From: Bubalus kerabau
Taxonomy: Eukaryota > Chordata > Mammalia > Artiodactyla > Bovidae
DNA length: 64,000 nucleotides
Reading direction: 5' to 3'
Assembly: GCF_029407905.1 (NCBI RefSeq)
Contig: NC_073637.1
Span: 52,700,501 to 52,764,500, forward strand
Below are positions 1-11,990 of this stretch, piece after piece; the first letter of the stretch is position 1; each line of letters starts with the position of its first letter. Position numbers and translations under genes: made by a program. Under the pieces are notes generated by a model. That model was given only the letters and a program-made list of their open reading frames with translations. It had not been told where the DNA came from and made no database searches.

Positions 1-496
1 TTAAAATGGACTTTCCTTCACCATGTATCTTTGCTCAGAATAAATGAAATGCACCAACAAAAATGAACAAGTCACAAATTAATTTTCAATTTACATGCAA
101 ATTTCATAAACTTTCCTATGACAATCATGCCTCATTCCTCATTCCATAAAGTCAGTAGCCCAGATAGAATGTCTGTGACAATGTATCCATGCACTTCTGT
201 GAATTCACAAAGAGCTTTTTAAATGATTTAGACCACTGGATGTTATGACCACACTTTAGAGTATAATAAATAAAATGTAGTACATAACACACTGTTTCTT
301 GTTGAAAATGAAACATTTTTTACTCCCTAAATTTAACCATTAAAAAGTCATACATGGAAATTTTGTTTACATTGTTTTCAGAAAAATATCTTAATTTTCA
401 TCTTTGGGATTGTTCTGAGTATCTCTCCTTTTCCACTGGCTTTGTCTACTTTATTAATAATTTTGAGGGCATATATTTGTCTTCTTTACCTATAAT
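1..496. other. AT-rich non-coding stretch, no feature recognised
   Basis: I see no repeat family, RNA gene or plausible exon here. An open frame begins near 354 and runs into the BovB fragment, but its first 48 or so codons resemble no known protein and look like chance open sequence. Confidence 0.5.
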
Positions 497-1027
497 TGGA
501 AGAAAAGCTATGACAAACCAAGACAGCATATTAAAAAGCAGAGACGTTACTCTGCTAACAAAGATCCATCTAGTTAAACTTATGGTTTTTCCAGTGGTCA
601 TGTATGGATGTGAGAGTTGGACTATAATCAAAGCTGAGCACCGAAGAATTGATGCTTTTGAACTGTGGTGTTGGAGAAGACTCTTGAGAGTCCCTTGGAC
701 TGCAAGGAGATCCAACCAGTCCATTCTGAAGGAGATCAGCCCTGGGATTTCTTTGGAAAGAATGATGCTAGAGCTGAAACTGCAATACTTTGACCACCTG
801 ATGCAAAGAACTGACTCAGTGGAAAAGACCCTGATGCTGGGAAAGACTGAAGGCCGGAGGAGAAGGGGACGGCAGAGGATGAGATGCTTGGATGGCATCA
901 CTGACTCAATAGACATAAGTTTGCGTAAGCTCTGGGAGCTGGTGATGGACGGGGAGTCCGCGTGTGCTGCAGTCCATGGGGTCGCAAAGAGTAGGACACG
1001 ACTGAGTGACTGAACTGCACTGAACCG
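497..1027 (+). mobile_element. BovB (RTE) LINE, 3' end of the reverse-transcriptase ORF
   Basis: This is the C-terminal end of the BovB polyprotein, the part after the reverse-transcriptase domain. The frame stays open from about 511 to the normal family stop at 1011-1013 and carries the BovB marker segments VMYGCESWT, RLLRVPWTARRSNQSILKEI and GRRRRGRQRM. After the stop comes the typical ACTGAACTG-type 3' end, not a poly(A) tail, as expected for RTE elements. The copy is 5'-truncated, so it has neither endonuclease nor catalytic RT residues and cannot move by itself. The upstream codons of the same open frame (354-496) are not BovB. No clear target duplication was found. Confidence 0.93.
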
Positions 1028-2406
1028 CTAACTTATCTCTGAAGTATTTTTAGTCCATCAGTATAAATTTCAATTAGAATAAGGCAGTTATCTTTCCTTT
1101 CTTTCCCTTTTAAAGAATAAAAAAGCTGAAAAACCTTACCATGGAGTTCCTGTTCCACAAATAAAAAAGGCCAAGCTATGTGTTCAAGCTAAGGATATAT
1201 ATGCTGATGAACAAACATCTGTCAATAGATTTCCCAAAGCCCTGAAAGTTAATCATTTTTTTCTACTTTCGATTTAGTATCTCTTAATAAAAATAAACCT
1301 TTTATTTCAAGCTAAATATTTAAAACATGTTTTGAAATACAACAGCTTATTTGTAAAAAAAAAAAAAAAAAAAAAGAAAGAAAGAAAGAAAAAAGAAAAG
1401 AAAATCACACAGAGTAAATGACCAGCATATAAGGTAAAAACATTAGATTTTTGAGCCATAAAAGTACTTTATCTAAAAACAGCTCTTATGGAAATTTCCA
1501 GTACCCAGGCTAAGCAAAATACATATATTCTTCTTGTCACCTAAACTTTATTTTCCTTGTTACCGAACTTTTTCCTCAATATGTACTCAAATTAGCTCTA
1601 ATATCGTTGCTCTGATTCCTGACTGTAAATAAAATTAAGTGCTGTGTAACCAGATTTAAGATAAAATTTTTTCTTGCCAATTCTTCAACAATAGCAACTA
1701 GTATATTAACTCTTATGAGTATGGAATTTGTTGTATTTCATCAAAAGTGTAGTCTGTCTTATGGATATGTCTTTTTTCCTCTTTTGTGTAATTCTAACTT
1801 TTAGAAGAACATCTGGGTTTTCTCCTCAACCCTAATCTCAAATTCTCTTAAAAGCTTTAAGGATGGATGAATGCTGTCATGGTTACTTACATGCTGAAGT
1901 GGTGACAGTGGAGGGAGAGCCGACCTGACTTCCTCTTCATTGCAATAACCGCATAACAAACACTGCGGAACTTCCCATAGCGTGCAAGGGAAATCAAAGT
2001 GAAATATTTCTTCTTAATTCATTTATGTCCCACAGAGTTGGAAATCTAATGTCACTTTAGTTTACAAAATGCCTTTGTTGTGTGTGAGTCAATAGTTCCA
2101 TAGTTAATAGCACTCACATTCAGTAGGCTCTGGCTTCTCATGTGCGTCCCTGGTAAGGATCCTTTGAGAACAAAGAACCAAAGAATTTTCTCTCTTTACA
2201 GAATTTAGGCCTAATTTATACCAGCACTGCACCTGAACTTTAAGGTTTCTGTTGTAAGAGGATGAAGCAATCTCTTTTTGCATGTGATTAAAGGAAAAAT
2301 CATCTCCACATATCTCTCAAATCTTCTTTCCCATTGTGCCTCTCAGACATTTTTTGTTGTTACTGTTGTTAAGGCAAAATAAAAGTATTACATATTAAGC
2401 CATAAT
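1028..2406. other. AT-rich non-coding stretch with one A-rich tract
   Basis: Apart from the A/GAAA tract at 1355-1404, I recognise nothing. A slightly GC-richer patch near 1885-1985 is not assignable. Confidence 0.45.
1355..1404 (+). repeat. Poly(A) followed by (GAAA)n
   Basis: About 21 A residues are followed by several GAAA units. This could be the decayed tail of a retroposon, but I cannot identify an element upstream of it. Confidence 0.85.
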
Positions 2407-2848
2407 ATGGTTTTTCCAGTGGTCATGTATGGATGTGAGTGTTGGACTGTGAAGAAAGCTGAGCGCCAAAGAATTGATGCTTTTGAACTGTGGTGCTGGA
2501 GAAGACTCTTGAGAGTCCCTTGGACTGCAAGGAGATCCAATCAGTCCATTCTAAAGGAGATCAGCCCTGGGATTTCTTTGGAAGGAATGATGCTAAAGCT
2601 GAAACTCCAGTACTTTGGCCACCTCATGCAAAGAGTTGACTCATTGGAAAAGACTCTGATGCTGGAAGGGATTGGGGGCAGGAGGAGAAGGGGATGACAG
2701 AAGATGAGATGGCTGGATGGCATCACCGACTCGATGGATGTGAGTCTGAGTGAACTCCGGGAGTTGGTGATGGACAGGGAGGCCTGGTGTGCTGCAATTT
2801 ATGGGGTTGCAAAAGTCGGACACGACTGAGCAACTGAACTGAACTGAA
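2407..2848 (+). mobile_element. BovB LINE, 3' end, stop-interrupted
   Basis: Strongly 5'-truncated BovB starting at the MVFPVVMYGCE segment and ending in the ACTGAACTGAACTGAA terminus. The frame is open to 2694, then breaks at TGA (2695-2697), where related copies in this window have CGA, a typical CpG decay change. The rest of the C-terminus continues as non-coding sequence to the family 3' end. It carries no RT catalytic residues. Confidence 0.93.
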
Positions 2849-3328
2849 TCATGGAATGCACGAAAAGTCGTTTTTTCAGTTAATATCACAAGTTATTCAA
2901 TTTGCATCTTCCTTGAACTGATACACGTAAGCACTTAATCTAACTTATGGAATTACTTCAGTAAGCAAGACAAACCTAGTCTTTGCTCTCATGAGGTTAG
3001 GTCCACTAAAAGAGATAAAGAAAAAGCAATTCAATTAACAAACAAAATATAGTTATAAATATATAATTGAATATATAGAGAAATCAACAAGGTGAATGAG
3101 AAGGATATGGTCAATGAGAAAGGCAAATGGATAAGCATTACAGAGAAAAGAAAAAATATATTAAAATTTCTTGATGTGTGACAGAGCTTGGAAAATTTTG
3201 GGACTAGAAAGAGGGCTATTTGGTGGAAGGTGGAAATATTCTCAAATTGGAGAGAGTCTCTAATGCATTTACAGGTTAACCTATATGAGTATTCATATCT
3301 AAAGCAGACCTTTTGTGAACAAGTTACA
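2849..3328. other. AT-rich non-coding stretch, no feature recognised
   Basis: Nothing recognisable. A 120-codon minus-strand frame over 3031-3393 is low-complexity and has no familiar domain. Confidence 0.4.
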
Positions 3329-3512
3329 CCATCATCCCTCTGATTCTGTGGGGGAGATTGGTTCCAAGACTCCCCAAGGATATAAATATGCACTTAGGCT
3401 CAAGTCCCTTATATAAAGTGGACTAATACAGTTGGCCATTTGTATCCATGGATCAATCTGTGGTTCAATAAATCTGTGGTGGCAGAGATCCATGGAAACA
3501 GAGGGCCAACAG
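3329..3512 (-). mobile_element. Tigger/pogo-type DNA transposon remnant (MER2-like)
   Basis: The left part (3329-3420) resembles one end of a MER2-type Tigger element read on the minus strand, with the GGGGGAGATTGGTTCC and CTTATATAA segments. The right part (3429-3512) is a fold-back: CAGTTGGCC at 3429-3437 pairs with GGCCAACAG at 3504-3512, one mismatch, and arms continue inward through CCATGGATC/GATCCATGG. TA dinucleotides flank it at 3427-3428 and 3513-3514, as expected for Tc1/mariner-superfamily insertion. It has no transposase and is an ancient non-autonomous fossil. Confidence 0.65.
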
Positions 3513-4253
3513 TAATTAGTTCTTTTTAAAGTCAGTTTGCCAAAATGTATCTTTTAATTATATTTGCACCATTCACATTTAAAGTGATTATTAATATGTT
3601 GATGTCTACTATGTTTGCCACTATTTCTGCCTTCTTTTGGTGTAAAATGAGCATTTTAAATGATTCCTTCATATGCCCTTTTGGAATACCAATTCATTAT
3701 TAATTTATTTAATACATGCCCTAGAGTTCACTATGTAACTACTCTAAATCAAGCTACAAATAACACTGTCACTTCACCTGAATTGAAGGACCTTAATGAT
3801 AAATAACAAATACTTCTTGTCCATGTATTAACATTGCTGTCATTCAATTCACTTGAACAAATGCTATTACAATCCAATGCATTTTTACAATTATTTATTT
3901 AGCTAAGCAGTTATCTTTTAAATCAATTAAGAAAATAAAGGATCTTATTTTACCTGGATTTATTTCTTCTCTGGCCTTCTTTCTTTATACAGATCCAACT
4001 ATCTAATCTACAACATGTTTTTCTGCATAAAATATATAAGCTCTTGACTTCACAGAACTGAAAGCTTAATCATGTATTTATAATTAATGAGATTATAAAA
4101 AACATATATGATATTATGAAATTATTGACTTACCTAATTCTACACATTATGCATATTTGATTTGCGAGCACAAGTATATCACAATCAATATCACTTTATA
4201 TGCATATTCAATAAATATTTTTAATTTTATTTAAATGGTGTAGTTTTTATAGA
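3513..4253. other. AT-rich non-coding stretch, no feature recognised
   Basis: I see no repeat family or coding signal here. Confidence 0.4.
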
Positions 4254-4411
4254 GGGCTTCCCTGGTGGCTCAGATGGTTAAGAATCTGCCTGCAATGCAG
4301 GAGACTTATGAGATGGGGGTTCAATCCCTGGGTTGATCCCAGGGAAGATCCCCTGGAGAAGGAAACAACAACCCACTCCAGTATTTTTGCCTGGAGAATT
4401 TATGGACAGGG
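4254..4411 (+). mobile_element. Bov-tA SINE, 3'-truncated
   Basis: tRNA-derived ruminant SINE. The tRNA-like head shows an A-box-like TGGCTCAGATGG and a B-box-like GGTTCAATCCC, the internal RNA polymerase III promoter, followed by the Bov-A-type body (CCCTGGAGAAGG, CCACTCCAGTATT). The copy stops after ATGGACAGGGA, before the usual GAGCCTGGTGGGC end. Two overlapping open frames here are by-products of the SINE. Confidence 0.9.
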
Positions 4412-7400
4412 AGCATTTTCCGAGCTTTTCAGTTCAACAACAAATCCACATCTGCCGCAGTCTCTTGCCTTTAGTACCTATGTGCTATTATTCCCTTACC
4501 TGTAAATTCCTTTCATCATCATATTCACCACTTACAAGAAAATTAATATAACTCAAGTGAAAGTGCCAAATTGGCAGAGGAATGTCCATCAAAGCTGTTC
4601 ATCTACTTTTTAAATTAATTTTCACATCAATTTAATAGGTCCTTAAGCTTCTGCCGTCTGCAACATAATACTTTCTCTAGTTTTAGATGATGAGGTATAT
4701 ATTTTTATTTTATTACATTTTGACCTGCAGGCCTACTTCCAGCACAGAAAGAGCAAATAACCTCTGAGATAGGTCTGGTACTTTATGACTTTGGCAAAAT
4801 CAGAAACCACTTGGAACAGCAGATGGACAGATTTGCTACTAAGTACTCAGGTACCATTCATGGAAAATAAAAATAGGCCTTGTTATATTACACTTACAAA
4901 ATTTTTGGCCTTCAGAAGGATTGTTTTCCTTCCAACGTTATTTGAATATAAACAGAGAGATTCAGAAAATGAATGTTAGCAAAACAGTGAAAAAAGTCCC
5001 TTCATAGGAAATAGCTTGTCCTAAAAGAAAGAACCACATCAAACTCACCAAAAGACCAAACCCCACCTTCCCATTTGCTCCTGTGATTCCATCCGCAAAA
5101 GGCAGACATGTGGGGATTTTGAGGTGATGGTGAGGAAAACAGATTTATGAGGCCAAGTCTTTTCAACAACTTGATCAAATGCTGTATTCAGACATGAAAA
5201 ATTATATTAAATTCTTACTAGAAAAATCACAGTATACTTAATAAAGAGATAATTGAAACAATCAAGTAGGATTCTAGATATATTTAATCAGGGTAACATA
5301 ATCCATACTTATTAACTGGGAGACATTATGGATGAAATAAAAAAGTACAGCCAAAAGTGATTGTATGCATGAATGGCCCAGCTGCCTGGGTTTAAAAGTC
5401 ACAAATTCCCCATGACTTCAGCACATTCATTTTACATGAAAATAAACTTTTATGAACATTTATATATCTTCCAGAATTACAGGAAAATTATTTTAATTAC
5501 ACTTAAAACAAATAACACTTTCATTTTAAAAATACCCCACTTTACATATTTATGTTCCCTGTCATCCCTTAGTTTCATGAAATTCTAACCATTTGTCTTA
5601 ATCTCATGAATTATAATTCATAAGACTGAAAAACAGGAAATTGAAGGATGATTGAAATCAGTCTCTTTTAGTTTCTAAGGGTTTATTTCCTAAATATAAA
5701 ATATTTAATTGGTCACAAGGCTAGAGGGCTTTAATTCAGAATTTATAAAGGAAAAGGAAAGAAAAATAGATATTACTTACGATTGAATAATTAAATTTCT
5801 GGGTGAAACCTACTGGGAATAAAGGTTCCAAATTCCTGAATTCATACTTGAAGACACCAAGAACTAAAAAAAAGGAAATAATTTGCTTTGTTGTCACAAT
5901 CAATAACTTATGACTTATAACAAATTCCCATGTGCTAATTCCCAATTCAGTGTTCCTATTGTCATAAAACCGTAGTGCATTTTTTACCCTCTTGGGCTTT
6001 TCTTTTCTTCTTTCTGCCTTTAATTACCTACTCGTCAACTGAGGTACAGTCATTGAACACAATGTATTGACCACTATTCCCTGATTATTTTGCGTGCATG
6101 TATCTAAAATCATTCACCTGAAAATTATGAACTGTAACATTTTGTCCACATCATGAAATGGAACTTGTTAAAGTTTTCCAATTTTTTCCCCTAAAATCCT
6201 ACTCTCCCCCATATAAGAAATGATTTAGCTCACTGAACCAGCAACTTTTCATAAGTTACACTTCTACTGTCTGCATTCTGTTAAGATTTCTCAGAGTTCC
6301 CTAAATTTGTGTATTGGAACATTTTACACAGGCTAGAGCATACTTATGATGGGAAGCTGGGATGGAGATCTTGGGAGGCACTGAATTGTTCTGAAATTAA
6401 ATTAGGCAATCTCTTGGAAATTGAGTCCATGATATAAGAAAAATGGTTTTGAAATGTCACTGCCCTCCAAGTACTCACTATGCCAAAATCTAGCTTGGTG
6501 ATGCTTTTAGCATGCAAGTAATAAACTTCTTGAAAATAAAGTTTGCATTTTAAAATGCTGACATTTTCATTACTAAAAAAAAAAATTCTCAATTTTTTAT
6601 CTGAATAGAGACAAGATGTGTGTGTGTGTGTGTGTTTATTTCCTTTTGTTTTTCCAAAAGTAGGAAACTTGAATGATTATTTTCATATGATACAGTAAAT
6701 TTGACATTCATTAAAAGATGCTATTAGATACAAAAAAGAAAATCAAGTATTAAAAGCACACTTAAATGCATTAAATTTCAACAATGATAATTGCTGGAAT
6801 TGTATCTTTTTACTTAGCCTTTGGGCTACCTGTCACCCCCCCACACAAATTCCAGATGTCTTGCCTTTTACAAAGAAATGAAGCTAGCTAGATTTGTGTG
6901 TACCATCCAAAAGGCTTCCTATATCTAATTGGTTTGCCCAGACAAAGTGGCAAGAGTTTTAAATGACAGAATTGCTGCATAGATACCAGCACAAAGCAAT
7001 GAATTATTTTTAGACCCCTTCCTCTATTCTCTATTATATCAAGTCCATCCATAATAGTAAAGTCTCACAAAGTGAGATGTCCATTATTGCAAATTTCAAA
7101 TTGCACGCTACCAGAGTTTCTGTTTCCTAAAGTACTACGTAATCTAGCCTAGGCAATCGTTTATGTTTTCCCAGCCCATTTTGCTTTTCAATCTGGCCTG
7201 TTACCAAGTAAGAGAGCAAAGCACAACTGAAGCATGACTACCTGTTTTACTGATCAAACTGTCCCTTGAATTTTCCTGCAGCAGCCAGCTTAAATCAGTG
7301 GCTTAAAAAATCTGGCATGTAAACAACAGATCACTGTCCAATGGAAGAGAGATTGTTACTGCAGAGGAGGAAAGAGGCTGAAAGGTTTTGAGAAAACATT

Positions 7401-8939
7401 TGATTCAGCAAAGGAACTGAACCTGAAAATAGCTAAGGGATCCTAGGCTTGCTGCATATTTGAATACCGTAGCAAGCGTACTGGAAGAGTACCAACAGTG
7501 GATAAGAATGATAATCTTCATTTCTTCTTTATCATCCATTGGTAGAAATTCTGTTTGGCTTACAGGGTCAAAAAATAGATGCAGAAAGTCACTTAGTGAG
7601 ATATAAAATAAAAAACATAGTGAGTTGTAATAAGTAGCTAAAATATGGGCATTTTGCTGTAATATTAACTCTTACGCATATAATTTTTATAATTTGGGGG
7701 GATTTGCTTTATATTCAGTATAAGACATAATACTTCAGATGATTATTGGATAACAGTATAATTACTATGAGAAACCACAATGCAATATTGTTTAACGAGT
7801 TCAGAACAGTATACAGCAAATAAAGACTAGAGAATCCAAACTAGATTCTGTTGTTACCCATTTTTATTTTCAGTGATTTTTACAAAACTGTGTTTTCTTC
7901 TTTAACTTCTTTTTGTGAGAATTCAGGACTTCGTGTGTGCATGAGTGTCATTTTCATGTGTGTGCTTGCTGACCCTTTGCCAGTGTGCACAAGGATGAAA
8001 CAGGATTGGCAGACAGGTCCAGTAAAGAGAGAAAAGCAAAGAGAAAAGAGATAAAATATTAGGAGAGTATGGCATATTTTATAACTGGTGAAATTTGAGC
8101 GGGGAAGAAAGAGTTCATGGAATACAGTCTTTACGCAAACACTTGACATTGAAGCCCTGACTTAAGAAATCTGTAGTTGAGATTCCAAACATGTTGAATA
8201 CTTTTCAGTACACTTAACAGTCTCATTCAATAAAATAGTGTTTAACCAAGAATTGCTGCTTCCAATCCTGAGAAATAGATAGTTTTGCAAAATGTGTGGC
8301 TCCTACTGCAACCCAAGAATTTTGCAAATAATCTTCATTCCTTAACACTCAAGTAAATGTTCTAATCCAGACTAAATGCTCTAGTCACTATTATTGTTTC
8401 TAGGTTCTGGCACAACTTGCCTATAATCTTGAGTAGCAGGTGCCCCACTCCACACCCACTCTCAGAACATCTAGTACTTTCCTGATTGTCAGCCCCTAAG
8501 AAGGACAATCTCCAGGGAATCCTGTCTTGGCATAAGGAACATATAGGTTTAATTCTTTTGTTTCCAATGAATGCTAGAACATAAGACAATTATGCTCTTT
8601 AAATTAGTTTGAGTATAAACTTCCAATTACTTTCCTCACCACCTAATTTCCTGAAAAATCTCTGGGTTACAATCTCTAACAACCTGGCATTATATCACAT
8701 ATACTTGGCTTCTACAGGAAACATCTACTTTTGAAAGGGACATCCCCACAACATTGCAAGACTAAATTCAGCACTTTTAAAACATGCTCTGACATTGAAG
8801 GTATATCCATGTCAGGTAAATCTCTATTCTCATTATATCATTAATATTATGCTATTGTGATTGAGGGTATTTTCTAGTAGTATATTTATTCTTAAATTAG
8901 GGTGTTCATCAAAATCACCAGAGCATTGCATTTAAAAAT
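4412..8939. other. 4.5 kb of AT-rich non-coding DNA
   Basis: Apart from a short (TG)n tract, I recognise no mobile element, RNA gene or exon. It is the longest stretch in the window without a recognisable interspersed repeat. Segments near 7240-7500 have somewhat more balanced composition, but I cannot assign a function. Confidence 0.4.
6617..6635 (+). repeat. Short (TG)n microsatellite
   Basis: About 9.5 perfect TG units. Confidence 0.9.
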
Positions 8940-9174
8940 ATGAATCTTGATGAATAAGTGATCTGGAAGATACAATAGTGGAAATCAACCAATCAGGACA
9001 GCAGACAGAAAAGCAAATTAAAAACAAATGAAAGCAATATACAAGACATTTTGGATATTATAAAGCATCTCAATTGACACATAATAGTGATCTCAGAAGG
9101 AGAAGAAAGAAAAAAGGGGATAAAACAGTTTTTTGAAGAACTTATGGCTGAAAATTTACCAAACCTAAAAATTC
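8940..9174 (+). mobile_element. Old L1, ORF1 remnant (left piece)
   Basis: Decayed sequence resembling the 3' part of L1 ORF1: the segments around ATCAACCAATCAGGACAGCAG and CTTATGGCTGAAAATTTACCAAACC fit old L1 ORF1. It breaks at AAACCT, where BovB enters, and resumes at 10243 with AAACCTGGAAACAGATATCC. No open frame survives. Confidence 0.65.
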
Positions 9175-10242
9175 TCCTTTGACTGTGTGGATCACAATAA
9201 ATTGTGGAAAATTCTGAAAGAGATGGGAATACCAGACCACCTGACCTGTCTCTTGAGAAACCTGTATGCAGGTCAGGAAGCAATAGTTAGAATTGGACAT
9301 GGAACAACAGACTGGTTCCAAATAGGAAAAGGAGTACTTCAAGGCTGCATATTGTCACCCTGCTTATTTAACTTATATGCAGAGTACATCATGAGAAACG
9401 CTGGATGGGAAGAAGCACAAGCTGGAATCAAGATTGCTGGGAGAAATATCAATAACCTCAGATATGCAGATGACACCACCCTTATGGCAGAAAGTGAAGA
9501 GGAAATAAAAAGCCTCTTGATGAAAGGGAAAGAGGAGAGTGAAAAAGTTCACTTAAAGCTCAACATTTAGAAAACTAAGATCACGGCATCTGGTCTCATC
9601 ACATCATGGGAAATAGATGGGGAAACAGTGGAAACAGTGTCAGACTTGATTTTTGGGGGGCTCCAAAATCACTGCAGATGGGGATTGCAGCCATTAAATT
9701 AAAAGACACTTACTCCTTGGAAGGAAAGCTATGACCAACCTAGATAGCATATTCAAAAGCAGAGACATTACTTTGCCAACAAAGGTTCATCTGGTCAAGG
9801 CTATGGTTTTTCCCTTGGTCATGTATGGATGTGAGTTTTGGACTGTGAAGAAAGCTGAGAGCTGAGAATTGATGCTTTTGAACTGTGGTGTTGGAGAAGA
9901 CTCTTGAGAGTCCCTTGGACTGCAAGGAGATCCAACCAGTCCATCTTAAAAGAGATTAGTCCTGGGTGTTCATTGGAAGGACTGATGCTAAAGCTGAAAC
10001 TCCAGTACTTTGGCCACCTCATGTGAAGAGTTGACTCATTGGAAAAGACCCTGATGCTGGGAGGGATTGGGGGCAGGAGGAGAAGGGGACGACAGAGGAT
10101 GAGATGGCTGGATGGCATCACTGACTCAACGGACATGAGTTTGGGTGAACTCTGGGAGTTGGTAATGGAAAGGAAGGCCTGGCGTGCTGCAATTCATGGG
10201 GTCACAAAGAGTTGAACACAACTAGTGACTGAACTGAACTGA
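9175..10242 (+). mobile_element. BovB LINE, RT domain to 3' end, inserted in an L1
   Basis: 5'-truncated BovB covering the RT palm to the 3' end. The first open segment (9187-9570) carries the QGCILSPCLF motif (residues 52-61) and the catalytic YADD box (residues 93-96, bases 9463-9474). It then fails at TAG (9568-9570; CAG expected), again through an extra G in the G run near 9656-9661, and again where CGA has become TGA near 10024. The AAACCT flanks (9161-9166 and 10243-10248) fit a 6-bp TSD in the surrounding L1. Not functional. Confidence 0.93.
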
Positions 10243-10775
10243 AAACCTGGAAACAGATATCCAGGTACAGGAATCATAGAGGGCCCCAAACGAACTGAAA
10301 CAGACCTATACCTAGACATATTATAATTAAAATGACAAAAGTTAAAGAGAAGTTTCTAGAGGCAACAACAGAAAAACAGAATTAATTACAAGAGAGCTTC
10401 TGTAAGTCTATAAGCTGATTTCAATACAAAAATAGAGATTGAAGGCCAGCAGGGAGTGGCAAGTTATATTCAAAGTCCTGAATCTGCAACTTATATACTC
10501 TATCCAGCAAGATGATCATTTAGAACAGAAAGAGAAATAAAGAATTTCTCAGACAAGAAAAAAGTAAAAGAATACAGCAATACTGAATCTACCATTAAAA
10601 AAATATTGAAGGGTCTTCTCTAAATAGAAACAAAGCATGAATCTATAGAAAAATCACAACTGAAAAGAGTTAAATACACCAGTATACGATTTAAAAAGAT
10701 ATTTTTGTGAAAGTGATAACCATAATGAACAGCGAAAGGATACAATTAAAGATGTAAAATTATTCAAAAAATTAT
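10243..10775 (+). mobile_element. Old L1, ORF1 end and inter-ORF spacer (middle piece)
   Basis: Continues the element at 8940-9174 after the BovB insertion. Segments such as CAGATATCCAGGTACAGGAA, ACATATTATAATTAAAATG and GGTCTTCTCTAAATAG fit the 3' part of L1 ORF1 and the following spacer. Several stops and indels are present. Confidence 0.6.
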
Positions 10776-11152
10776 ACAGTGTGAGGGAGCAGAGTAAGAA
10801 ATATCATATATTAACACATAAATAGAATCTAGAAAATGGTACTGATGAACAATAGCAGGGGAAGGAGAGGGTAGGATAAATGTAGAAAGTAGTGTTGAAA
10901 CATACGCATTACAGTATGTAAAAGAGATAGCTAATGGGGAGTTGCTGTATAACACAGGGAGCTCATTATGGTACTCTGTGACAACACAGACGGTTGGCAT
11001 GTGGTTGGGGTGGGGTGGGAGGTTCAAAGAGGGAGCAAACATATGTATACTTATGGCTGATTCACATTGTTGTATGGCAGAACACAATACTGTAAAGCAA
11101 TTAAGCTCCAATTAAAAATACATTTTTTTAAAAAAAAAAGTAAAAAAAAAAA
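10776..11152 (+). mobile_element. L1 3' UTR with A-rich tail
   Basis: Ruminant L1 3' UTR: TTGCTGTATAACACAGGGAG, the G-rich GGGGTGGGGTGGGAGGTTC segment, a GGCTGATTCACATTG segment and the AAGCAATTAAGCTCCAATT end, followed by A-rich tail sequence. A short 3'-end insertion into the older L1 is the simplest reading. Confidence 0.8.
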
Positions 11153-11516
11153 TATTTTGAGATTGTATGACTCTCCTGTCTAAAGTAAGTAGATGTAATA
11201 AGGGGATAATATATTTGAAAAACAAGGAAATCACAAATCAAAAGCATACCAAAGTTTCACAAAAAAAAGAAAAAATGTATCATACAAAATAAAATCAAAC
11301 TATAAAAGGAAAAATAACAAAGAAAAAATACAAAATCAACTGGAAAACACAGTTTAAAATGGCAATAAATTTATTTGTATCAGATTATCTTAAAGGTCAA
11401 AGGAGTAAATGCTCCAATCAAAAGGCACAGAGTGGTAGATTGGTTAAATAAAACAAGAACTTACAATATGTTGCCTGGAAGAGATTCACCTTAGGGTGAA
11501 GGACATAGGAAAGTCC

Positions 11517-11597
11517 GTTCAGTTAGTTCAGTGTTTGCAAACCCATGGACTTTAGCACCCCAGGCCTCCCTGTCCATCACCAACTCCTGGAGGTGAA
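11517..11597 (-). mobile_element. BovB 3'-end scrap
   Basis: About 80 bases of the BovB 3' terminus in reverse (GTTCAGTTAGTTCAG, then GGCCTCCCTGTCCATCACC), inside the L1 endonuclease region. Confidence 0.8.
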
Positions 11598-11809
11598 GGG
11601 ATAGAAACAGATATTTCACACAAATGAATATGACAAGAAAGTGGGAGTAGCAATACTTACATTAGACAAAATGGGCTTTAAAACAAATGCCATAAAGAAA
11701 GATAAGGTACACTATATAATGATAAAAGAATCAATGCAAAAAGAGCATATTATATTCATTAACACTTATGCATGTAATATATTAATATATTAATAGGGGC
11801 ACCTAAATA

Positions 11810-11869
11810 TTGAGTTGGTTCCATAGCATCTTATGGAAGAATCCAAATGAGCTTTTTTGGCCAACCCAA
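11810..11869. mobile_element. Mariner-type MITE
   Basis: Sixty bases with inverted ends TTGAGTTGG (11810-11818) and CCAACCCAA (11861-11869), one mismatch, preceded by TA at 11808-11809. The inner sequence (TCCATAGCATCTTATGGAA and TTTTTTGGCCAACCC) fits the short mariner-derived elements common in ruminants. It sits inside the L1 ORF2 remnant and so is younger than that L1. Confidence 0.7.
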
Positions 11870-11990
11870 CACATAAACAAACACTAACAGACATAAAGGG
11901 AGAAATTGACACAAGAGTAGGAGACTTCAACACCCCAGTCACATCAAGGGACAGATCTTCCAGACAGATCCTAAATGACACAGTAGAATA

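Larger units (their letters stand above)
11153..11990 (+). mobile_element. Old L1, start of ORF2 (endonuclease region), broken
   Basis: Decayed L1 ORF2 N-terminal region. Short translated segments fit the endonuclease: an APIKRH-type segment near 11412, AGVAIL-like sequence near 11645 and a GDFNTP-like segment near 11920-11940. The order ORF1 end, spacer, ORF2 start matches one L1 spanning 8940-11990. It is interrupted by a BovB scrap (11517-11597) and a mariner-type MITE (11810-11869). Confidence 0.65.

Noticed and set aside
354..1013. 219-codon open frame as a host gene
   Set aside because: From about residue 49 onward it is BovB C-terminus; the first part is chance read-through of flanking DNA.
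7851..8149. Overlapping plus- and minus-strand frames (67 and 89 codons) as small genes
   Set aside because: No recognisable domain, signal or splice structure; opposing frames of this size are expected by chance in AT-rich DNA.
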